From contig CM067318.1 of NCBI GenBank assembly GCA_034231615.1, positions 32,505,723 through 32,569,722 on the forward strand: a DNA stretch of 64,000 nucleotides, in the 5' to 3' direction. The notes under the pieces were generated by a model, which did not search any database, had not been told where the DNA came from, and worked only from the letters and a program-made list of their open reading frames with translations. This document shows positions 27,501 to 33,500 of this stretch, in pieces; position 1 is the stretch's first letter, and each line of letters starts with the position of its first letter. The DNA is from Meghimatium bilineatum (taxonomy: Eukaryota > Mollusca > Gastropoda > Stylommatophora > Philomycidae). A program made the translations under genes and the position numbers.

Positions 27501-30500
27501 GAGCAGATCAGCTTGTGTGCACTGCTGTTTCATAGATAGCATATCAGCTTGTGTGCAGTGCTACTTCAAAGAGAGCAGATCAGCTTACGTGCAGTGCTAC
27601 TTCAAAGAGAGCAGATAGCTTGCATGCAGTGCTACTTCAAAGAGAGCAGATAGCTTGTGTGCAGTGCTACTTCATAGAGAGCAGATAGCTTGCGTGCAGT
27701 GCTACTTCATAGAGAGCAGATAGCTTGTGTGCAGTGCTACTTCATAGAGAGCAGATAGCTTGTGTGCAGTGCTACTTCAAAGAGAGCAGATCAGCTTACG
27801 TGCAGTGCTACTTCAAAGAGAGCAGATAGCTTGCATGCAGTGCTACTTCAAAGAGAGCAGATAGCTTGTGTGCAGTGCTACTTCATAGAGAGCAGATAGC
27901 TTGTGTGCAGTGCTACTTCATAGAGAGCAGATAGCGTGCGTGCAGTGCTACTTCATAGAGAGCAGATAGCTTGTGTGCAGTGCTACTTCATAGAGAGCAG
28001 ATAGCTTGTGTGCAGTGCTACTTCAAAGAGAGCAGATAGCTTGTGTGCAGTGCTACTTCAAAGAGAGCAGATAGCTTGTGTGCAGTGCTACTTCATAGAG
28101 AGCAGATAGCTTGTGTGCAGTGCTACTTCATAGAGAGCAGATAGCTTGTGTGCAGTGCTACTTCAAAGAGAGCAGATAGCTTGTGTGCAGTGCTACTTCA
28201 TAGAGAGCAGATAGCTTGTGTGCAGTGCTACTTCATAGAGAGATCAGCATGTGTGCAGTGCTACTTCATAGAGAGCAGATCAGCTTGTGTGCAGTGCTTG
28301 TTAGAGAGCAGATCAGCTTGTGTGCAGTGCTTGTTAGAGAGCAGATCAGCTTGTGTGCAGTGCTTGTTAGAGAGCAGATCAGCTTGTGTGCAGTGCTACT
28401 TCATAGAGAGCAGATCAGCTTGTGTGCAGTGCTTGTTAGAGAGCAGATCAGCGTGTGTGCAGTACTACTTCAAGAGAGCAGATCTGCTTGTGTGCAGTGC
28501 TTCTTAGAGAGCAGAACAGCTTGTGTGCAGTGCTTCTTAGAGAGCAGAACAGCTTGTTTGCACTGCTACTGTTTCAGGCAGCTGAACGATGGATTGGACT
28601 AATATATTGAGAATTTACGAAAAACAGCTCAGACAAATTAAATTCATGAGAGTAATCATTCTTTTTCTATATCCAGAATAAAAGAACCAGGCTTGAAATG
28701 TGACATCGCTAGAAATGAGTACTTCTTCTTCTTCTGCGTTCGTTCTCAAACTCCTGCAGATTAGCAGGATGTAGTCCGGCGAACAGAATGCGTTGTGTCA
28801 TGGTTTACAGCATTGCTGCGATATCTGCGCCTTTCGGTCTGACACATCCGACTTCAGCATGGCTTTGGGTCACTAACCCTATATGGGATGGGACAGCCAA
28901 CTCCATCCTAAAACCTCCTTAGTCACCTTTTACAAAATGCGTGGAAGGTAAACAGTGTCACTATTCTTTGCTCCCCTTTCGGGTCCCGGCAACACACGGG
29001 CGGAAATGAGTACTACTGTGGACTTCGAAGAATGTCATCAACCAACAGATAAAAAACTGTCAGTCACTGTGTAGTGGTGGATACACTCAAATGGAAATCA
29101 GAGCACCTATGACTGTGTCCAGAGTACAATGATGATGATCTGATGATTAACTAACTTACATGCGATTTGGGCATCTCAGTCGATCTGTTTTTGTAACTAC
29201 AACTCCTAAATCACAAGACAATTGATCACTTATCACTAGCAACAGGACATAACAGACTTAAAAACACATGACCAGTATGTGATTATCTGCTACACCACTG
29301 TGGACTTGTGGGAACAGCTGAACAGTATTATATTTATCCTGAAGAACAATTACAAGCAGCAAAATAATGACTCAACCTTGCAACCAAAGAACAAAAGAAT
29401 AACTCCAGTTAAAGGTAGATTTCATCTCAGAATACTTGTCTGATGGTGTAGACATCAAGCAGCAAACAAAAGAAAGGATTTAAGTATTTCGCCGGATGTT
29501 AGAGCAAAAAATAGTAACGATGTGACCTATCATAAGAAGCAACAAAGGCAGATTGAGGGGGATTAGATTGGCTGTCCCATCCCATAGATGTAAAAAGTAA
29601 ACAAGAAATCAATCATGCTGAATTCAGATGAGCTGGGTCTAAAAGTGCAGATATCACATGTAAGCTGTAAACCATGAGACAACACACTCCGTTCTCTGGA
29701 CTATATATATCAAGTGACATATTCTTTCCAGAACACCTCTCTGTCCTGTGCAAGCAGGCCTGCAGTGGCCAGAGATGTGCACACATTCTTCGATGTTGCT
29801 GGTCCATCATCTTCTTGGACTTCTTCCTCTCTCACCTGGTATACCACTGTTTAACGTATCCATTTTGAATCTCTAGGCACTTTACTCCCGTAGGTTATAA
29901 TTTCTTTCGGGAGGAAAATCTGTTAAATTGAAGTTATACGGAAAACACATTCATTGTAGTCTGCCATTATAACGGAATGTCCATTCACTGGACTATATGT
30001 CCCTAATCAATAGGAGTTTAAGATTGAACACAGAAGAATATCTGAAGTATTGGATATTACCTGTTTGAATATCTTCTCTTCCCCGGCATGCTTTGCCAGA
30101 ATTATTCGAAAAACCTGACGATCCACTGGGCAAGTGTTAACATTCTGGAAAAGAAAAAAACATGAGAGATAGGTAATACTCTCATACACATAAAAAATAC
30201 GTACATATCTGAGTACTGTTACATACAACCATACTGCAACAAGTTACTCAGTTTGATATTAAAAACATTAATGCATGTACACTATAAAGATATTTCCTAC
30301 TAAATTATTTTCACTTAAAAAAAATCAAAAAAAATCAGTATTGCGCCTACATTAAGGTTCAATGAGAAACTAAAACAAGAAGTAGAGTGTAAGGTAATAT
30401 AAGAAACTAAAACAAGAAGTAAAGTGTGAGGTAATATAAGAAACTAAAACAAGAAGTAAAGTGTGAGGTAATATAAGAAACTAAAACAAGAAGTAGAGTG

Positions 30501-33500
30501 TGAGGTAATATAAGAAACTAAAACAAGAAGTAGAGTGTGAGGTAATATAAGAAACTAAAACAAGAAGTAAAGTGTGAGGTAATATAAGAAACTAAAACAA
30601 GAAGTAAAGTGTGAGGTAATATAAGAAACTAAAACAAGAAGTAGAGTGTGAGGTAATATAAGAAACTAAAACAAGAAGTAAAGTGTGAGGTAATATAAGA
30701 AACTAAAACAAGAAGTAAAGTGTGAGGTAATATAAGAAACTAAAACAAGAAGTAAAGTGTGAGGTAATATAAGAAAATAAAACAAGAAGTAAAGTGTGAG
30801 GTAATATAAGAAACTAAAACAAGAAGTAAAGTGTGAGGTAATATAAGAAACTAAAACAAGAAGTAGAGTGCGAGGTAATATAAGAAACTAAAACAAGAAG
30901 TAGAGTGTGAGGTAATATAAGAAACTAAAACAAGAAGTAAAGTGTGAGGTAATATAAGAAACTAAAACAAGAAGTAAAGTGTGAGGTAATATAAGAAACT
31001 AAAACAAGAAGTAGAGTGTGAGGTAATATAAGAAACTAAAACAAGAAGTAAAGTGTGAGGTAATATAAGAAACTAAAACAAGAAGTAAAGTGTGAGGCAA
31101 TATAAGAAACTAAAACAAGAAGTAAAGTGTGAGGTAATATAAGAAACTAAAACAAGAAGTCGGGTGTAAGGTAATATAAGAAACTAAAACAAGAAGTCGG
31201 GTGTAAGGTAATATAAGAAACTAAAACAAGAAGTAAAGTGTGAGGTAATATAAGAAACTAAAACAAGAAGTAGAGTGTGAGGTAATATAAGAAACTAAAA
31301 CAAGAAGTAAAGTGTGAGGTAATATAAGAAACTAAAACAAGAAGTCGGGTGTAAGGTAATATAAGAAACAAAAACAAGAAGTAAAGTGTGAGGTAATAAA
31401 TAGAAACTAAAAAAAGAAGTAGGGGTGTAATGTAATATAAGAAACTAAAACAAGAAGTAAAGTGTGAGGTAATATAAGAAACTAAAACAAGAAGTCGGGC
31501 GTAAGGTAATCATCATCAAGTTCCGCCTCGGCAATGAAGGTTGGCTGCAATGGATCACCAACATCCTGTCTCTTGTCTTGGTGGTGCACTATGCTAGACT
31601 GTAACCTGTCCATCATGTGATGTTACTCTCCCACTTGTATCTCTGCCTACTTCTTGCTTGCTTCTCTTTGACTTTACCCTCAAGTAAGGTCTTCAATAAG
31701 GTGTCATGTTTTTTAATGTGTCAAAAATATTTTATTTGCCTGATCTTTATTTCTCTTAGTTCTTTCTTCATATTAAGTGTCTTTAGCACCTCTTTATTTG
31801 TTTTCTTCTCTTTCCATGATGTTCTCCCTATTCTTCTATATACCCACATCTCAAAGGCATCAATTCTGTCTTCTAATTGTTTATTTAGTGTTAATGTTTC
31901 TGAGCCATACATTAATATAGAATAGATGTAGCATTTTATAATTCTCAGTATTAACTTGTTTAGATGTTAATATTTTCCTCATGTCATTGAAGGTACTTTT
32001 AGCCATTCCTATTCTCCTTTTAGAATCATGAACTTTACCGGCCTGACAGAATCAATTAAATTAGATAATATACTAGACAACGTTTCAAATTTCGTATATT
32101 TGGGAAGCAAGATAACAGCAGACGTGGATACCAACTCAGAAATCAATACTCGAATCGCTCTCGCCTCCAGCGCCTTTAACAAACTCTCAAACATCTGGAG
32201 ATCGAAGATCGTAAGTAAGCACATCAAATTGCGACTTTTCAATGCAAGTGTGATTCCATCATTGACATATGAATGTGAAAGTTGGAAATCTATCGCATAA
32301 TGGATAAGAAGTTAGTTGCCTTCGAGAATAGATGCATCAGAAAAAATTATAAATACTAAGTGGAAAGACTTCAAATCAAACAACATACTAAGAGAGTAGA
32401 CAAAACAAGAATATGTGAATAACATCATCAGAAAACATTGCTGCACATACATCGGCCACATACTTAGAATGAAGGAAGACAGAATTCCACGACACCAGAC
32501 GGGAAAAGAAAACAGGGAAGGTAAAAAACAACGCTCAGAAGAACATTTATGAATGAATTAAAATCAACAGACATAAATGCACAAGACCTCAAATCCCTAG
32601 CAACTGACCGACAGGCATGGAGAACTATGACATCCGCCCTATGTGCCAAACTTGGCAAAAGAGGAACTGACTCACTGATTCTCCTTTTAGAGGCAGTAGA
32701 GGCAATAGAGATGTGGTTCTACAGAAGAATGCTGAGAATACCATGGACTGCCAGAAAAATGGTCTTAAAAGAGTAATGTAGCGGTCTTAAAAGAGTCAAA
32801 TGCGGAACAGACCTTAATCAACAATATAGAAAAATAGAATCTTCATTTTTTGGGTCACTTCATGAGACCAGGCAAGGTTTGGAGAGCATAGTCACAACAG
32901 GCAAAATTGAAGGCAACAGAGACAGAGGGTGATAACATGAGAAAATATTAGACAGTTTGACAACCTGGTACGGCAGGGAAACAACAACGATCTTGATATA
33001 TAATACTGTGGACAGAGAGCTGTGGAGAGCCATGTCGGCATGGCACCTGATGATGATTTTCCTTTTAACTTCTATTTCACATCTACCATCATTTGTGACT
33101 ATGTGTCCAAGATATTGATAATGTTTTACTTGTAGTTTCTCTCCATGTATGTTTATGTTTAGCTCTTGTTCTTCTGTCTTTGCTGATTATCATGGTTTTT
33201 GTTTTTTAGATATTTATATCCAGTCCATATTCATTACTTGATTTATTGACTTTATCTATTAGTCTTTGTAGTTTATGCTCACTTTCTGCCAAAAGAACAG
33301 TGTCATCTGCATATCTAAGGTTGTTTATTATTTTCCCATTGATCTTGAGTCCTGATATTTCTTCTATATTTTTAAAGACATTCGTCGTGAGGTAATATGA
33401 TAAACTAAAACAAGAAGTAGAGTGTGAGGTAATATAAGAAAAAAAAACAAGAATTAGTGTGTGAGGTAATATGATAAACTAAAACAAGAAGTCGAGTGTG

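Larger units (their letters stand above)
31511..33386 (-). mobile_element. LINE-A, split by nested insertions
   Basis: Right part 33070-33386 encodes NNLRYADDTVLLAESEHKLQ (RT catalytic block) on to EIEVK. Left part 31511-32010 continues KRRIGMAKSTFNDM..., a degenerate GSETLTLNKQLEDRIDAFEM and ends near KWE...MDRLQSSIVHHQDKRQDV with a GATGATG tail. Flanks GTAAGGTAAT (31501-31510) and GTGAGGTAAT (33387-33396) repeat the same 10 bases of the satellite unit, so they are a probable target-site duplication. Confidence 0.85.

Noticed and set aside
26385-28575. CRISPR-like regularly spaced repeat
   Set aside because: The whole unit is repeated head to tail with no unique spacers, and the context is a eukaryotic intron; it is a minisatellite.
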